From Oscillospiraceae bacterium (GTDB lineage: Bacteria; Bacillota; Clostridia; Oscillospirales; Acutalibacteraceae), in assembly GCA_022483045.1 (NCBI GenBank), contig JAKVOA010000001.1, forward strand, positions 519,750-583,749: 64,000 nt of DNA. Reading direction: 5' to 3'. A program made the position numbers and the translations under genes. This document shows, piece after piece, positions 46,024 to 54,908 of the stretch. The notes beneath the pieces were generated by a model. It did no database searches. It was not told where the DNA came from and saw nothing but the letters and a program-made list of their open reading frames with translations. Each line of letters begins with the position of its first letter. Position 1 is the first letter of the stretch.

Positions 46024-46647
46024 ATGGAAACAATCGAAACAAAGGGCTATGCGAAAAAAGAGATTGCGGCAGATGTGGCAGTAACAGAGATTTGTTTTCG
46101 TACTTACAAAAAGTCTGCGGCAGAGGCGATTCAGTGCGTGACAGAGCAGTGTGAAAAGTTTTTGTCTGTCTTAGAGCAGGAAGGCTTTGATTTAGAAGAG
46201 CTTCACACGGGCGGCGACTCGGTTGACCAGGACTATGACGACAAAGAAAGGGAAGTCTGCGCGGAAAAGAAAGTGAAAATAAGAATGAAATTTGATATGT
46301 GCATGCAGAATCATATTTTAGAGATTGCGCAGAAATATGGATTAGATGTCGATATCGACAGCAAATATGAGGTTTCCAATGAAAACGTGCTGCATACAGA
46401 GCTGCTGAAGCAAGCCGTTGAGGACTCTAAACAAAAGGCAGAGGTTATCGCTGAGGCAATGGGACAAAAAATCAGCGGCATACATCGGGTGGAACTTTCA
46501 AATGAATATGGTGCAAACAAATACAAGTCTTTTGCCTTTACTGACCCTATGGGCGAGTTCTTAAAAAAGCCCTCCCTTTCCGATAAGCTGCAGGCACCGA
46601 TAAAAGAGGAAGAGGAAAACGTCGATGTGATTTGGAAAATTGAATAA
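46024..46647 (+). CDS. SIMPL domain-containing protein (DUF541)
   Basis: This 207-residue protein has the SIMPL/DUF541 pattern: an N-terminal ETKGYAKKEIAADVAVTEI, a central beta-rich region and the helix LKQAVEDSKQKAEVIAEAMGQKISGI near 137-162. It has no signal peptide, unlike many periplasmic members. The family's function is unclear. AGGAGG precedes the ATG. The gene is AT-richer than its neighbours and lies between tRNA-Arg and tRNA-Leu next to an integrase wreck, which suggests transfer. It appears intact. Confidence 0.82.
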   Translation: METIETKGYAKKEIAADVAVTEICFRTYKKSAAEAIQCVTEQCEKFLSVLEQEGFDLEELHTGGDSVDQDYDDKEREVCAEKKVKIRMKFDMCMQNHILEIAQKYGLDVDIDSKYEVSNENVLHTELLKQAVEDSKQKAEVIAEAMGQKISGIHRVELSNEYGANKYKSFAFTDPMGEFLKKPSLSDKLQAPIKEEEENVDVIWKIE

Positions 46648-46743
46648 ATAAGAAAAAAGACTCGTGGGGGAAAGCTTTTTGCCGGCTTTTCTCTGCGGCC
46701 TTTTACTTTTTTAAAGCATAGCGGCCTGCGCTGCGAAAAAAAC

Positions 46744-46772
46744 TTGCAAAGTGTTTCTTCCTGTTGTATAAT
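46744..46772 (+). promoter_or_regulatory. Promoter of tRNA-Leu
   Basis: TTGCAA (46744-46749), 17 bases, TATAAT (46767-46772). Confidence 0.8.
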
Positions 46773-46784
46773 ATACAAGTATTC

Positions 46785-46871
46785 GCCGATGTGTTGGAAT
46801 TGGCAGACGAGACGGACTCAAAATCCGTTGCTAGTAATAGCGTGTGGGTTCGACCCCCACCATCGGCACCA
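46785..46871 (+). tRNA. tRNA-Leu(CAA)
   Basis: An 87-base class II tRNA: acceptor GCCGATG/CATCGGC, anticodon loop CTCAAAA (anticodon CAA) on stem ACGGA/TCCGT, a long variable arm, T loop TTCGACC, discriminator A and encoded CCA. Confidence 0.96.
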
Positions 46872-47179
46872 CCCCCGGAAAGCCATAATTTAAGGCTTCC
46901 GGGGATTTTTTATTTTATAAATCAAAGGCCCAAAACTCCCACAGAAATGGATAGGACCTTCCTTTTCATTCAAAATTCGTTTTTTCTCTCTTTGCAACGC
47001 CAAAAAGCTGCTTCATTTTCTACTACTTGACGGACCAGAAACAATAATTTGCTAGGTGTATCGGCAGTTTTATTCCTGCGGTCGGTAAAACCGTGCGGTA
47101 CTTTACATGCGAAAAGGTTTCCTCTTTTTTGCGGATATGGTATAATCATAGCCAGAAGTTAGGAAGGAGCCGGAATAGG
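46872..47179 (+). other. Intergenic stretch with terminator and weak promoter
   Basis: The first 43 bases hold the tRNA-Leu terminator (CCCCGG-type arms around AATT, then ATTTTTT). From about 46915 to 47120 I see no gene or clear element. An extended -10, TGG then TATAAT at 47141-47146, probably serves the HD-domain gene. Confidence 0.6.
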
Positions 47180-47797
47180 ATGGAGTACAAAGAAGAATTT
47201 ATCGAAATTTTTCAGAGCAAGGTCAAGCGTGAGGGCGCCAAGGAACTGCTGGAATGGCTGCAGCAGCGCACGGATTTCTTTACAGCACCCGCAAGCACCC
47301 GCTATCACTGCGCCTGCCAAGGCGGTTTGGTGCAGCACAGCGTCAGCGTATATAAGACCATGATGAACTGGTTTGAGCCGGATACTGATAGCGAAGAGAG
47401 CTATGTCATCTGCGGCCTGCTGCACGATATCTGCAAAGCGAATTTTTACAAGCAGAGTACGCGGAATGTAAAGAATGAAGAAACCGGAAAGTGGGAGCGC
47501 CGGCCCTATTACAGCATTGACGATCAGTTTCCCTACGGCCACGGGGAAAAGTCGGTGTTTTTGATAGAGCGTTTTTTGCGTCTGCGCACCAGTGAGGCGA
47601 TGGCGATTCGCTGGCACATGGGTGGCTTTGACGATGCGGCCCGCGGCGGCTGCAAGGCAATTTCGCAGGCCTATGAGAAGTATCCGCTCGCGGTAAAGCT
47701 GCATTTGGCCGACTTTGAGAGTACCTATCTGCATGAAAAGGGAACCTCTGTGGTGCCAAACAACCACCCGCACAATCCGCAGAAGCAAGTTCTGTAG
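47180..47797 (+). CDS. HD domain hydrolase
   Basis: This 205-residue protein carries an HD metal-dependent phosphohydrolase core. The first His is in GGLVQHSVSVYKTM (about 50), the HD pair in CGLLHDICKANF (about 79-90), a further His in RWHMGG and the final Asp in LHLADFES. It resembles small stand-alone HD proteins found in Firmicutes and their phages; the nucleotide substrate is unknown. AGGAAGGAG lies before the ATG. It is a single gene between an extended -10 promoter and a bidirectional terminator. Confidence 0.85.
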   Translation: MEYKEEFIEIFQSKVKREGAKELLEWLQQRTDFFTAPASTRYHCACQGGLVQHSVSVYKTMMNWFEPDTDSEESYVICGLLHDICKANFYKQSTRNVKNEETGKWERRPYYSIDDQFPYGHGEKSVFLIERFLRLRTSEAMAIRWHMGGFDDAARGGCKAISQAYEKYPLAVKLHLADFESTYLHEKGTSVVPNNHPHNPQKQVL

Positions 47798-47836
47798 TAC
47801 AATTTCTTTTATATAATAAATATAAATCATAGCTAC

Positions 47837-47879
47837 AAAAAGCTGCACCAAGGGTTTTCCTTGGTGCAGCTTTTTTATA
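47837..47879. terminator. Bidirectional terminator, HD gene and acetyltransferase operon
   Basis: A 17-bp stem (47837-47853 with 47859-47875) has an A-run on one side and a T-run on the other and separates convergent genes. Confidence 0.93.
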
Positions 47880-48449
47880 TTACCAGTCTTTTTCGGTATC
47901 GGTGATTTTACGAATAACGCGGCACGGGTTTCCGACAGCAACGGTCATGGGTGGAATGTCGTGCGTGACAATGCTGCCTGCGCCGACAACGGCACCCATG
48001 CCGATGGTTACGCCCGGCAGGATTACCACATTGCAGCCAATCCACGCGTGGTCCTCAATCACCACTGGCTTACTGAACATTTCTCCATGCGGGCGCGCCT
48101 TATAGTGTACCGGGTGCCCCGTGGTGGTGATTGTGACACCGGTGGCAATCAGCACATGGCTGCCGATGGTGATTTTCCAGTCGTCAATCAGGGTAAGATT
48201 GGAGTTGATGTACGTATCGTCCCCAATCGTAACCGTCTTGCCACGGGCAAGCGAAAGCGTGGGTTCTACCCAAACCTGCTCACCGACCGAGCCAAAAATT
48301 TCGTGGAGCAGCTCTACGCGGCGCTCCTTTTTTGCCGGGTCTAGGTGATTGAATTCATACGCCAGCTGCTTTGCCCGGGTCTGTTCCTCCAGGTATTCGC
48401 CGGTATCACACCAGAGCAGTCCTTTTTCTTTGCGTTCGTCCTCTGTCAT
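47880..48449 (-). CDS. Maltose/galactoside-type O-acetyltransferase, copy 2
   Basis: This 189-residue acetyltransferase has the maltose-acetyltransferase N helix (MTEDERKEKGLLWCDTGEYL) and a left-handed beta-helix of hexapeptide repeats. The latter ends VVIEDHAWIGCNVVILPGVTIG, with GAGSIVTHDIPPMTVAVGNPCRV. The catalytic His is in TTTGHPVH. Members acetylate maltose, galactosides or nodulation sugars; the true substrate is unknown. I chose the ATG at 48449 with AAGGATC upstream. It lies 19 bases after a paralogue and is in the same operon. Confidence 0.92.
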   Translation of the reverse strand: MTEDERKEKGLLWCDTGEYLEEQTRAKQLAYEFNHLDPAKKERRVELLHEIFGSVGEQVWVEPTLSLARGKTVTIGDDTYINSNLTLIDDWKITIGSHVLIATGVTITTTGHPVHYKARPHGEMFSKPVVIEDHAWIGCNVVILPGVTIGMGAVVGAGSIVTHDIPPMTVAVGNPCRVIRKITDTEKDW

Positions 48450-48468
48450 ACAGATCCTTCTTTCTGTA

Positions 48469-49098
48469 TCAGGCCTTTGACGAATTGATGGCGGCCCACG
48501 CCTCTGCGTCAAATTCCTGCTTCTTATAGTAATATTTTTTGTCTTCTTCTGTTATTTTGCGCAAGACGCGGCACGGATTCCCTACGGCAATTACACCGGA
48601 GGGAATCCTGTGCGTCACTACGCTGCCTGCGCCGATGACAGTGTTGTTGCCAATCGTGACGCCTGGTGTAATCACGACATTGCCGCCGACCCAGACGTTG
48701 CTGCCAATGGTTACGGGAATGCCGTATTCATACATGGAGTTGCGGGCCTGTGGGTGCACCGGGTGCCCGGCAGTGTAGACCGCCACGTTTGGCGCAAAAA
48801 ATACATTGTCGCCGATCGTGACCTGTGCCACGTCTAAAATAACACAGTTGTAGTTGGAAAAGAAATTGTCGCCAACCGAGATATGCGTTCCATAGTCGCA
48901 GTAAAAGGGCTGGCTGAGAATCATGTTTTTACCGCAGTTTTTGATAATCTGATGGGCTAGGGAATCGAGCAGATCAAAATCCGCCGGGTCAGCGTGGTTA
49001 AACTTCCCGGTCAACCTGCGGGCAATCTGCATTTCCTGATATACGGCCTGGTCGGCAATGTATGCCATGCCGCGGTCGCGCCTTGTGATGTTGTCCAT
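48469..49098 (-). CDS. Maltose/galactoside-type O-acetyltransferase, copy 1
   Basis: This 209-residue paralogue of the next gene has the same layout: an N-terminal helical domain (IADQAVYQEMQIARRLTGKF), then hexapeptide repeats with the catalytic His of YTAGHPVH, and IPVTIGSNVWVGGNVVITPG and GAGSVVTHRIPSGVIAVGNP at the end. The two proteins are clearly related but far from identical, so the tandem duplication is old. The ATG at 49098 has GAAAGGA upstream; the open frame begins slightly earlier. Its promoter contains a palindrome. Confidence 0.92.
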   Translation of the reverse strand: MDNITRRDRGMAYIADQAVYQEMQIARRLTGKFNHADPADFDLLDSLAHQIIKNCGKNMILSQPFYCDYGTHISVGDNFFSNYNCVILDVAQVTIGDNVFFAPNVAVYTAGHPVHPQARNSMYEYGIPVTIGSNVWVGGNVVITPGVTIGNNTVIGAGSVVTHRIPSGVIAVGNPCRVLRKITEEDKKYYYKKQEFDAEAWAAINSSKA

Positions 49099-49149
49099 TT
49101 TGTTGTGTCCTTTCGGAGAAATCATTCTGATATGGCTTTTTAAAGTATC

Positions 49150-49177
49150 ATTATACTGTATTCACTGCAGAATACAA
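49150..49177 (-). promoter_or_regulatory. Promoter of the acetyltransferase operon with embedded palindrome
   Basis: On the minus strand TTGTAT (49177-49172) and TATAAT (49155-49150) are 16 bases apart. The perfect inverted repeat TGTATTC-N6-GAATACA (49157-49176) fills the spacer. Confidence 0.72.
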
Positions 49178-49448
49178 GAGGATTTTTCACAGAAAAGCAC
49201 GGCTCTGTTTTACAAAAAGTACTGCCTTCTGCGCTTATGTGGAGTGAACCGTATAGAAATGATACAATCATTTTTCAAGAGGCTGTCAGCTTGGAATGTA
49301 TCTGGACAAACTAAAGAATTGTTATTTTACGTAAAATACAGCATGGCTTACACCAAAAGGTAAAAGACGAGGAGCTGTTAGGGGGGTGTCAGCCTAAACA
49401 GGCCCTGCTGCGGTAACAGTTTGTTTCACTGTACAAGCAAATATACAG
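49178..49448. other. Intergenic region without a recognisable gene
   Basis: This AT-rich stretch carries scattered stops in all frames I followed and no ribosome site joined to a good frame. A terminator hairpin begins at its end. Confidence 0.6.
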
Positions 49449-49493
49449 CAAAAGGCGCGTGAAAAGCAGATCGCTTTTTACGCGCCTTTTGCT
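49449..49493 (-). terminator. Terminator of the ppx-ppk-pfkA run
   Basis: GCAAAAGGCGCGT-type arms pair over about 18 bases with T-runs on both sides, 85 bases beyond the stop at 49578. Confidence 0.88.
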
Positions 49494-49577
49494 GTTTTTG
49501 ATTGTCATTTAGAAAAGGCAGTTTTTTCATCGCAGTTTTGCCGATTAAGCAGTAGGTCGCTTCTTACAAGTGAGAGT

Positions 49578-49862
49578 TCAGTCTTTTTCTTCGGGCACCT
49601 GCGATGCTTCAGTCTCGGCTTTTGTTTCACTGCTGCCAGTGTCAGAATGATTCAGGTATTTCTTTGCGGCCAGCCGCATAATGGGAAGAGAGCGGTTCAG
49701 CTCCCCAAGGCAGCGCAGCTTTCTTGCAAAGTAAACAAAACTGGTGATCAGTGAAAGCAGGCTGACAATCAGCGAAAGCAATGTCACCGCTTTTGCTGCG
49801 TGGTGCATGGATTCCTGACGTTCTTCGTACTCTGGGCTGCAGTGTACATGTGGACAAAACAT
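49578..49862 (-). CDS. Small single-span membrane protein
   Basis: This 94-residue protein has one strong transmembrane helix (about 26-46, VTLLSLIVSLLSLITSFVYFA) and an acidic tail. The N terminus carries a Cys/His pair set (FCPHVHC). It has a strong ribosome site (AAAGGAGGT) and starts 14 bases after pfkA, so it is co-translated. I do not recognise a family. It is the last gene before the terminator. Confidence 0.72.
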   Translation of the reverse strand: MFCPHVHCSPEYEERQESMHHAAKAVTLLSLIVSLLSLITSFVYFARKLRCLGELNRSLPIMRLAAKKYLNHSDTGSSETKAETEASQVPEEKD

Positions 49863-49876
49863 ACGGATAACCTCCT

Positions 49877-50953
49877 TTAATCACCAAAACAAATGCCAAT
49901 GTCGCGCGCGGTCTGTATCACGTCACAGTCGGGCGGCACAGTTTTTAGTTTGCCGGCCACTTCACTCAGCGGCACGGGAACAATCACATTGTTGCGCATG
50001 GCTACCATATAGCCGTACTGTTCTTTCTTAATCAGTTGGGCCGCCGCTACGCCAAAGCGGGTGGAAAGCACCCGGTCATAGGGGCAGGGACTGCCGCCGC
50101 GCTGAATGTGCCCCGGCACCGTTACGCGAATCTCGTGGCCGGTGGCGTCCTCTAAATCTTTTGCCAAGCGATAGGAAACAGAGGGGAAAGGTTCAGCGGC
50201 GCGCTTTGCTTTCAGCTCTTTTTTGCTCATCTTCGCTTCGTCCTGCGAAATGGCGCCCTCAGCTACTGCAAGAATGGAAAAGCGTTTGCCGGCTTTGCTG
50301 CGCTTGTCAATCATTTTTACGATATTGCTGACTTTATAGGGAATCTCCGGCAGCAGAATTGCATCTGCGCTGCCGGCAATGCCCGCGTGCAGGGTCAGCC
50401 AGCCGACTTTGTGGCCCATAATCTCGATAATAAAAATGCGCCCATGGGAAGTAGCCGTGGTATGAATGCAGTCCAGAACATTGGCGGCTACGTCGACAGC
50501 ACTTTGAAAACCAAACGTGATGTCTGTGCCCCAAATGTCGTTGTCGATAGTCTTGGGCAGTGTGACAACGTGCAGGCCCTCTTGACTGAGCAGGTTGGCC
50601 GTTTTGTGTGTGCCGTTTCCGCCTAAAATCACCAGGCAGTCAAGCCCCATCTTTTTGTAGTTGTCTTTCATGTTCTTTACTTTGTCAACATTGTCGTCTG
50701 TGGTTACCCGCATCAGCTTAAAAGGCTGGCGGCTTGTGCCCAGAATAGTGCCGCCAAGGTTGATAATGCCGGAAAAATCGTGCGGCGTCATTTTGTGGTA
50801 GTTGCCCTCGATAAGGCCGCGGTAGCCGTCCTCAATGCCGTAAATGGTCACGTCCTTGCCAAATTCGCAAAGCAGCGCTTTGCCCAGCCCGCGAATGGCT
50901 GCATTGAGGCCTTGACAGTCACCGCCGCTGGTTAAAATTCCTACTTTCAACAT
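49877..50953 (-). CDS. pfkA: 6-phosphofructokinase with hybrid donor-site signature
   Basis: This 358-residue glycolytic enzyme phosphorylates fructose 6-phosphate. It has GILTSGGDCQGLNAAIRG at the N terminus, GGNGTHKTANLL at 111-122 and PKTIDND at 133-139 with the catalytic Asp. The position equivalent to E. coli Gly104 is Gly (114), as in ATP enzymes; the position equivalent to Gly124 is Lys (134), as in PPi enzymes and in trypanosome ATP-PFK. Asp103 of the usual GGDG is Asn. ATP is the likelier donor. I chose the ATG at 50953 with AAAAGGA. It lies in line with ppx and ppk. Confidence 0.94.
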   Translation of the reverse strand: MLKVGILTSGGDCQGLNAAIRGLGKALLCEFGKDVTIYGIEDGYRGLIEGNYHKMTPHDFSGIINLGGTILGTSRQPFKLMRVTTDDNVDKVKNMKDNYKKMGLDCLVILGGNGTHKTANLLSQEGLHVVTLPKTIDNDIWGTDITFGFQSAVDVAANVLDCIHTTATSHGRIFIIEIMGHKVGWLTLHAGIAGSADAILLPEIPYKVSNIVKMIDKRSKAGKRFSILAVAEGAISQDEAKMSKKELKAKRAAEPFPSVSYRLAKDLEDATGHEIRVTVPGHIQRGGSPCPYDRVLSTRFGVAAAQLIKKEQYGYMVAMRNNVIVPVPLSEVAGKLKTVPPDCDVIQTARDIGICFGD

Positions 50954-51034
50954 GTTTTCACATCCTTTTCTGCATAAGGCTTGCATATACATCTCTGCTG
51001 CGGGCATTTTGCCGGCAGCTTGGTTCCCGCTGCG

Positions 51035-53182
51035 TTAAGATTCCGCTGTCCTAGGGCTGAAAAGCGGCGTCAGGGGCTTATCCTGGTCCTGCTTTTCCAG
51101 CTCCTGTACAGCCTGCTGTGCCAGTTTACTGAACTCAATCTGACAGTTGCAGGGGGCTTTGCCGCGGCGGTCAATGTGCTCATATTCTTTGTTGCACAGC
51201 ATACGGCGCGCGTTGATATTATCGCGCAGCATCAGGTCAAGAATATCGAATCCGCGCTGTTTTAGGTCAGGGTCCTCTACAGGGAAGACCAGCTCCACCC
51301 GGCGGTCAAGGTTGCGGGGCATCCAGTCGGCGCTGCCCATGTAGATTTTGGGGCTGCCGCCATTTTCAAAGCGGAAAATGCGGCTGTGTTCCAGCAGCTG
51401 ACCGACAATGCTGGTGACTTCAATATTTTCGCTGACACCGGGCAGGCCAGGTATCAGGCAGCAAATGCCGCGCACAATCAGCCGAATGGGCACCCCCGCG
51501 CAGCTCGCTTCATACAGCAGCTTGATAATGGCCGGGTCTACCAGAGAATTTACTTTGGCGGTAATGCCGCTTGGCAGACCCTGCTTGGCGTTTTGAGTTT
51601 CGCAGCGAATCATGTATTCAAAGAAACTGCGCAGACCGTGCGGCGCTACCCGGAATTTATTGTACTCCGGCGGGCGGCTGTAGCCGGTCAAGACGTTAAA
51701 CAGGCTGCTTGCATCAATGCCAAAGGGCTCTTTGCAGGTAAACAGGCCGATATCGGTGTAAATCTTGGCGGTGCTGTCGTTGTAGTTGCCGGTGCCCATG
51801 TGCAAGTAGCGGCGAATGCCGTCCTCTTCGCGGCGGACAACCAGCGCAATCTTGCAGTGAGTCTTTAGGCCTGCCAGGCCGTAAATAACGTGGCAGCCGG
51901 CATTTTCCAGTTTCTTAGCCCAAAGGATATTGTTTTCCTCATCAAAGCGGGCTTTCAGTTCGACCAGCACGGTCACCTGCTTGCCATTTTCCGCCGCTTT
52001 AATCAGCGCTGCGATAATTGGCGAGTGGCCGCTCACGCGGTAAAGCGTCTGCTTAATCGCCAGTACGTTTTCATCCTCAGCTGCCGCGCGGATAAAGTTT
52101 ACCACAACGTCAAAACTTTCATACGGGTGGTGCACCATGCGGTCCTTTTCACGGATAGCCTCAAAAATATCCGTATAGCCCCAGAAATCAGCCGGCGGAT
52201 AAACTGGTGTAATCGGCTTGAAACACAGATTTTCGCACCCGGGCAGGTTGGCAAACTTTGAGAAAAAGGTCAGGTCCAGCGGGCCGGGCGACTCGTAAAT
52301 GCTGCTTTGGTCTACATCAAGCATTTCTAACAGGAAATCTTTGATTGCCGGGTCACATTTTTGCAGCAGCTCCAGCCGCACCGGTGCGCCGCGCTTACGC
52401 TTTTTGATGGATTTCTGTATTTCAATCATCAGGTCGGCAGACTCTTCATCAATGTCAAGGTCGCTGTTGCGCGTGATGCGGAACGGACAGGCTGCCAGAA
52501 TTTTGCGTGCCTCAAAAAGCTGCTCCATGCTGTAAATAATCACGTTTTCCAGCAGGACAAAACAGCGCTCGCCTTTGCCGGGCAGCTCTAGGTACCGCGA
52601 AAGAATGCCCGGCACCTGCACAACAGCGAAACAGTCCTCTTCCTCGTCCTCTTGTTTGCCGGCAAGCCGCACGGCAATATTTAGGCTCTTGTTAGCCAAA
52701 AAGGGGAAAGGCCGGCTGCGGTCTACAGCAAGAGGCGTCAGCACCGGAAAAAGAATTTTATGGAAGTATTCAGTCATGTACTCTAGTTGTTCAGCGTCCA
52801 TTTCGTCCGGTACCAAAAAGCGAATGCCGGCTTTTTTTAAAACCGGCAGAATCGACCGGTGCAGACAGGAATACTGCTTTTCCGTAAAAGCATGGATCTT
52901 TTCAGAAAGCGCTGCGTACAGTTCTTTGGGGGTTAGGCCGCTAACATCGGGTTTATGGTATTTGCTGTGAATCTGCTCCATGACACCGGCAACACGAACC
53001 ATAAAGAATTCGTCCAGGTTGCTGGCTGTAATGGAAAGAAAACGCACGCGCTCAAGAATCGGGTTTTCTTTTTCAAAACATTCTTCTAGTACACGCGCGT
53101 TAAAGTCCATCCAGCTCAGTTCGCGGTTATAGTAAGGCATAGGCTGCGGCGCAGGCACGGCAGCAGGTGCTTTTTCGCTCAT
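51035..53182 (-). CDS. ppk1: Polyphosphate kinase
   Basis: This 715-residue PPK1 makes polyphosphate from ATP and can run backward. It has the N domain (YYNRELSWMDFNARVLEE), the head domain and two phospholipase D-like C domains. The autophosphorylated His is in LKTHCKIALVVRRE (about 443) and the second His in RRYLHMGTGNYND (about 462). The length is normal. GGAGG precedes the ATG. The gene starts 33 bases after ppx, so synthesis and breakdown of polyphosphate are encoded together. Confidence 0.97.
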   Translation of the reverse strand: MSEKAPAAVPAPQPMPYYNRELSWMDFNARVLEECFEKENPILERVRFLSITASNLDEFFMVRVAGVMEQIHSKYHKPDVSGLTPKELYAALSEKIHAFTEKQYSCLHRSILPVLKKAGIRFLVPDEMDAEQLEYMTEYFHKILFPVLTPLAVDRSRPFPFLANKSLNIAVRLAGKQEDEEEDCFAVVQVPGILSRYLELPGKGERCFVLLENVIIYSMEQLFEARKILAACPFRITRNSDLDIDEESADLMIEIQKSIKKRKRGAPVRLELLQKCDPAIKDFLLEMLDVDQSSIYESPGPLDLTFFSKFANLPGCENLCFKPITPVYPPADFWGYTDIFEAIREKDRMVHHPYESFDVVVNFIRAAAEDENVLAIKQTLYRVSGHSPIIAALIKAAENGKQVTVLVELKARFDEENNILWAKKLENAGCHVIYGLAGLKTHCKIALVVRREEDGIRRYLHMGTGNYNDSTAKIYTDIGLFTCKEPFGIDASSLFNVLTGYSRPPEYNKFRVAPHGLRSFFEYMIRCETQNAKQGLPSGITAKVNSLVDPAIIKLLYEASCAGVPIRLIVRGICCLIPGLPGVSENIEVTSIVGQLLEHSRIFRFENGGSPKIYMGSADWMPRNLDRRVELVFPVEDPDLKQRGFDILDLMLRDNINARRMLCNKEYEHIDRRGKAPCNCQIEFSKLAQQAVQELEKQDQDKPLTPLFSPRTAES

Positions 53183-53215
53183 TTTGGTTCCTCCAGTTTA
53201 CTAGCGGTGTTGGGT

Positions 53216-54763
53216 TTATATCAGGGTCTGCTTGATTTTTAAAACCGGATACAGACCAAAAACTTCTTTGAAAAAAGCAGAGCACTGCTCAAAAGCCCAG
53301 TTTTCCAGAAAAATATTTTCGTTGGTTTCGGCGGTTACAATCATCTGCTCATCCAGCCGCTTCACTTTTACGGACTTGATCTTCTGCTTCTGTGATTTGT
53401 CCAGTGAATTGGCAAGGCGAAAAATCGCAACCAGCTTTGCAATGACGGTGCGTTCTTGTTCAGGCATAGAGATGTAGTCTACTTTACGGAAATCGGGCAC
53501 AGTGTATTCATTGTAGCGGGCAACATAGGCTGCACGCAGAATGTCGCGGCTGGTAATACCGTAGATGTCGGTGCTGCGAATGATGTCGAAGCTTGCCTGC
53601 AGGTGGTCTTTTACCGAAACATAGTAGCCGCTTTCGTGCAGAATCACGGCGAGCTCCAGGACCAGGCGCTGGTCTTTGCCAAGGCCGTGCAGGGGCTTGA
53701 GACGGTCGAACATCGTGCAGGCAATCTGCCGCACATTGTCGGCGTGGGGGCGGCTGCAGTGGTAGTTTTCTGCAATATGGTTTGCGCAGGAGATTGCGTT
53801 TTCGTGCACGTATTCCGCGTACTCAGTTTTTCTCTTGGGCAGCAGCATCTGCCGCATCAGCGCGTCCCACAGGTTGACCTGTGGCGAAAACACCTGCTGC
53901 GCGGTGGCATTGCGAATGAGCTGCATGTAAATAGCAAGTGCAGCATACAGAATTTCTGCACTGCTTTCGGTAATGCCGTACAGCTGTGCAATTTTGTCGG
54001 CACGCAGGGTACGGATATGTTTATAAAGTTTCGTTATTTTTTTGACTGGAATGGTAAAAATACCGTTTTGTTCTTCTACACCGCAGAGCTTGGCAATCAG
54101 TTTCATGTCGTTGCCGGTCAAAATAATATTGCTCAGGTCGCATTGTGAAATTTCCTGGTATGCAAAAATTGATTCCAGGTATTCTTCGACGACAGTGCTG
54201 AAATCCTCTGTCTGGTCCTGAATGCGCTCCAGCATATCGTGAAGTTTCAGCGCGCCGACCGGCAGATTCTGTGAGTAAATCATGGTGCTGCCATTGTACA
54301 CGGCGGTGCCGATGGTGCCAGAACCGATAAAGGCAAACAGTGAGTTGCCCGCCTGCATCATACCGGAGTCCTGCAGAGACGACAGAATTTCCGAGTAAAT
54401 CAGCGTTTTTTCCTCGTCCGCTTCCAGTACCTCAACATTCAGATTATTCTGCACTTTCAGCTGGTCTAAGATAAACGCACGGTTGTCGGCTTCCCGCAGA
54501 GCAGTGGTTGCCACCGCGCGGTACTGCGTAATGCCGTATTCTTTCATCAAAGCGGTAAATCCCGCAAGGGCTTTGCTCATTTCGCGAAAACACTCTAGGC
54601 CGATTTTCTGCCCGGTAAAGACCTCGTGCCCCAGGGCCAGTGGATAAGCAAGGCGGTCCAGTTCACAGATCTTGCCTTTGCGCAGCTGCGCAATGCGAAG
54701 CCGCAGCTCACTGGAGCCGATGTCGATCACCGCCGCCGCTTTTGGATATTTTCGTTTATTCAT
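53216..54763 (-). CDS. ppx: Ppx/GppA family exopolyphosphatase with HD domain
   Basis: This 515-residue protein has an ASKHA-fold phosphatase domain (1-310; AAVIDIGSSELRLRI, VATTALREADNRA, FIGSGTIGTAVYN) and a C-terminal HD-like domain (about 320-515; VLELAVILHESGYYVS). This is the long form seen in exopolyphosphatases. It should remove terminal phosphates from polyphosphate or hydrolyse pppGpp; the neighbour ppk favours polyphosphate. I chose the ATG at 54763 with AGGCGG 8 bases upstream. Confidence 0.92.
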   Translation of the reverse strand: MNKRKYPKAAAVIDIGSSELRLRIAQLRKGKICELDRLAYPLALGHEVFTGQKIGLECFREMSKALAGFTALMKEYGITQYRAVATTALREADNRAFILDQLKVQNNLNVEVLEADEEKTLIYSEILSSLQDSGMMQAGNSLFAFIGSGTIGTAVYNGSTMIYSQNLPVGALKLHDMLERIQDQTEDFSTVVEEYLESIFAYQEISQCDLSNIILTGNDMKLIAKLCGVEEQNGIFTIPVKKITKLYKHIRTLRADKIAQLYGITESSAEILYAALAIYMQLIRNATAQQVFSPQVNLWDALMRQMLLPKRKTEYAEYVHENAISCANHIAENYHCSRPHADNVRQIACTMFDRLKPLHGLGKDQRLVLELAVILHESGYYVSVKDHLQASFDIIRSTDIYGITSRDILRAAYVARYNEYTVPDFRKVDYISMPEQERTVIAKLVAIFRLANSLDKSQKQKIKSVKVKRLDEQMIVTAETNENIFLENWAFEQCSAFFKEVFGLYPVLKIKQTLI

Positions 54764-54908
54764 GTTGTGCACCGCCTGTTTCTAAACATCAAAGTTTGCG
54801 CTATAATAACGGAAGCCGCCATTCCTGCCGCCTGAAAAGACCGGCTAGTAAAGTAAGGCAGGGCTAGGAAAACTTGCCGCAAAAAAGAAAGCGAATTCCA
54901 TTACTTTG

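Noticed and set aside
46764-47030. 88-residue open frame across tRNA-Leu
   Set aside because: It reads through the tRNA and its terminator.
49058-49363. 101-residue open frame upstream of the acetyltransferases
   Set aside because: It overlaps the start of the real minus-strand gene and its promoter palindrome; no motif is seen.
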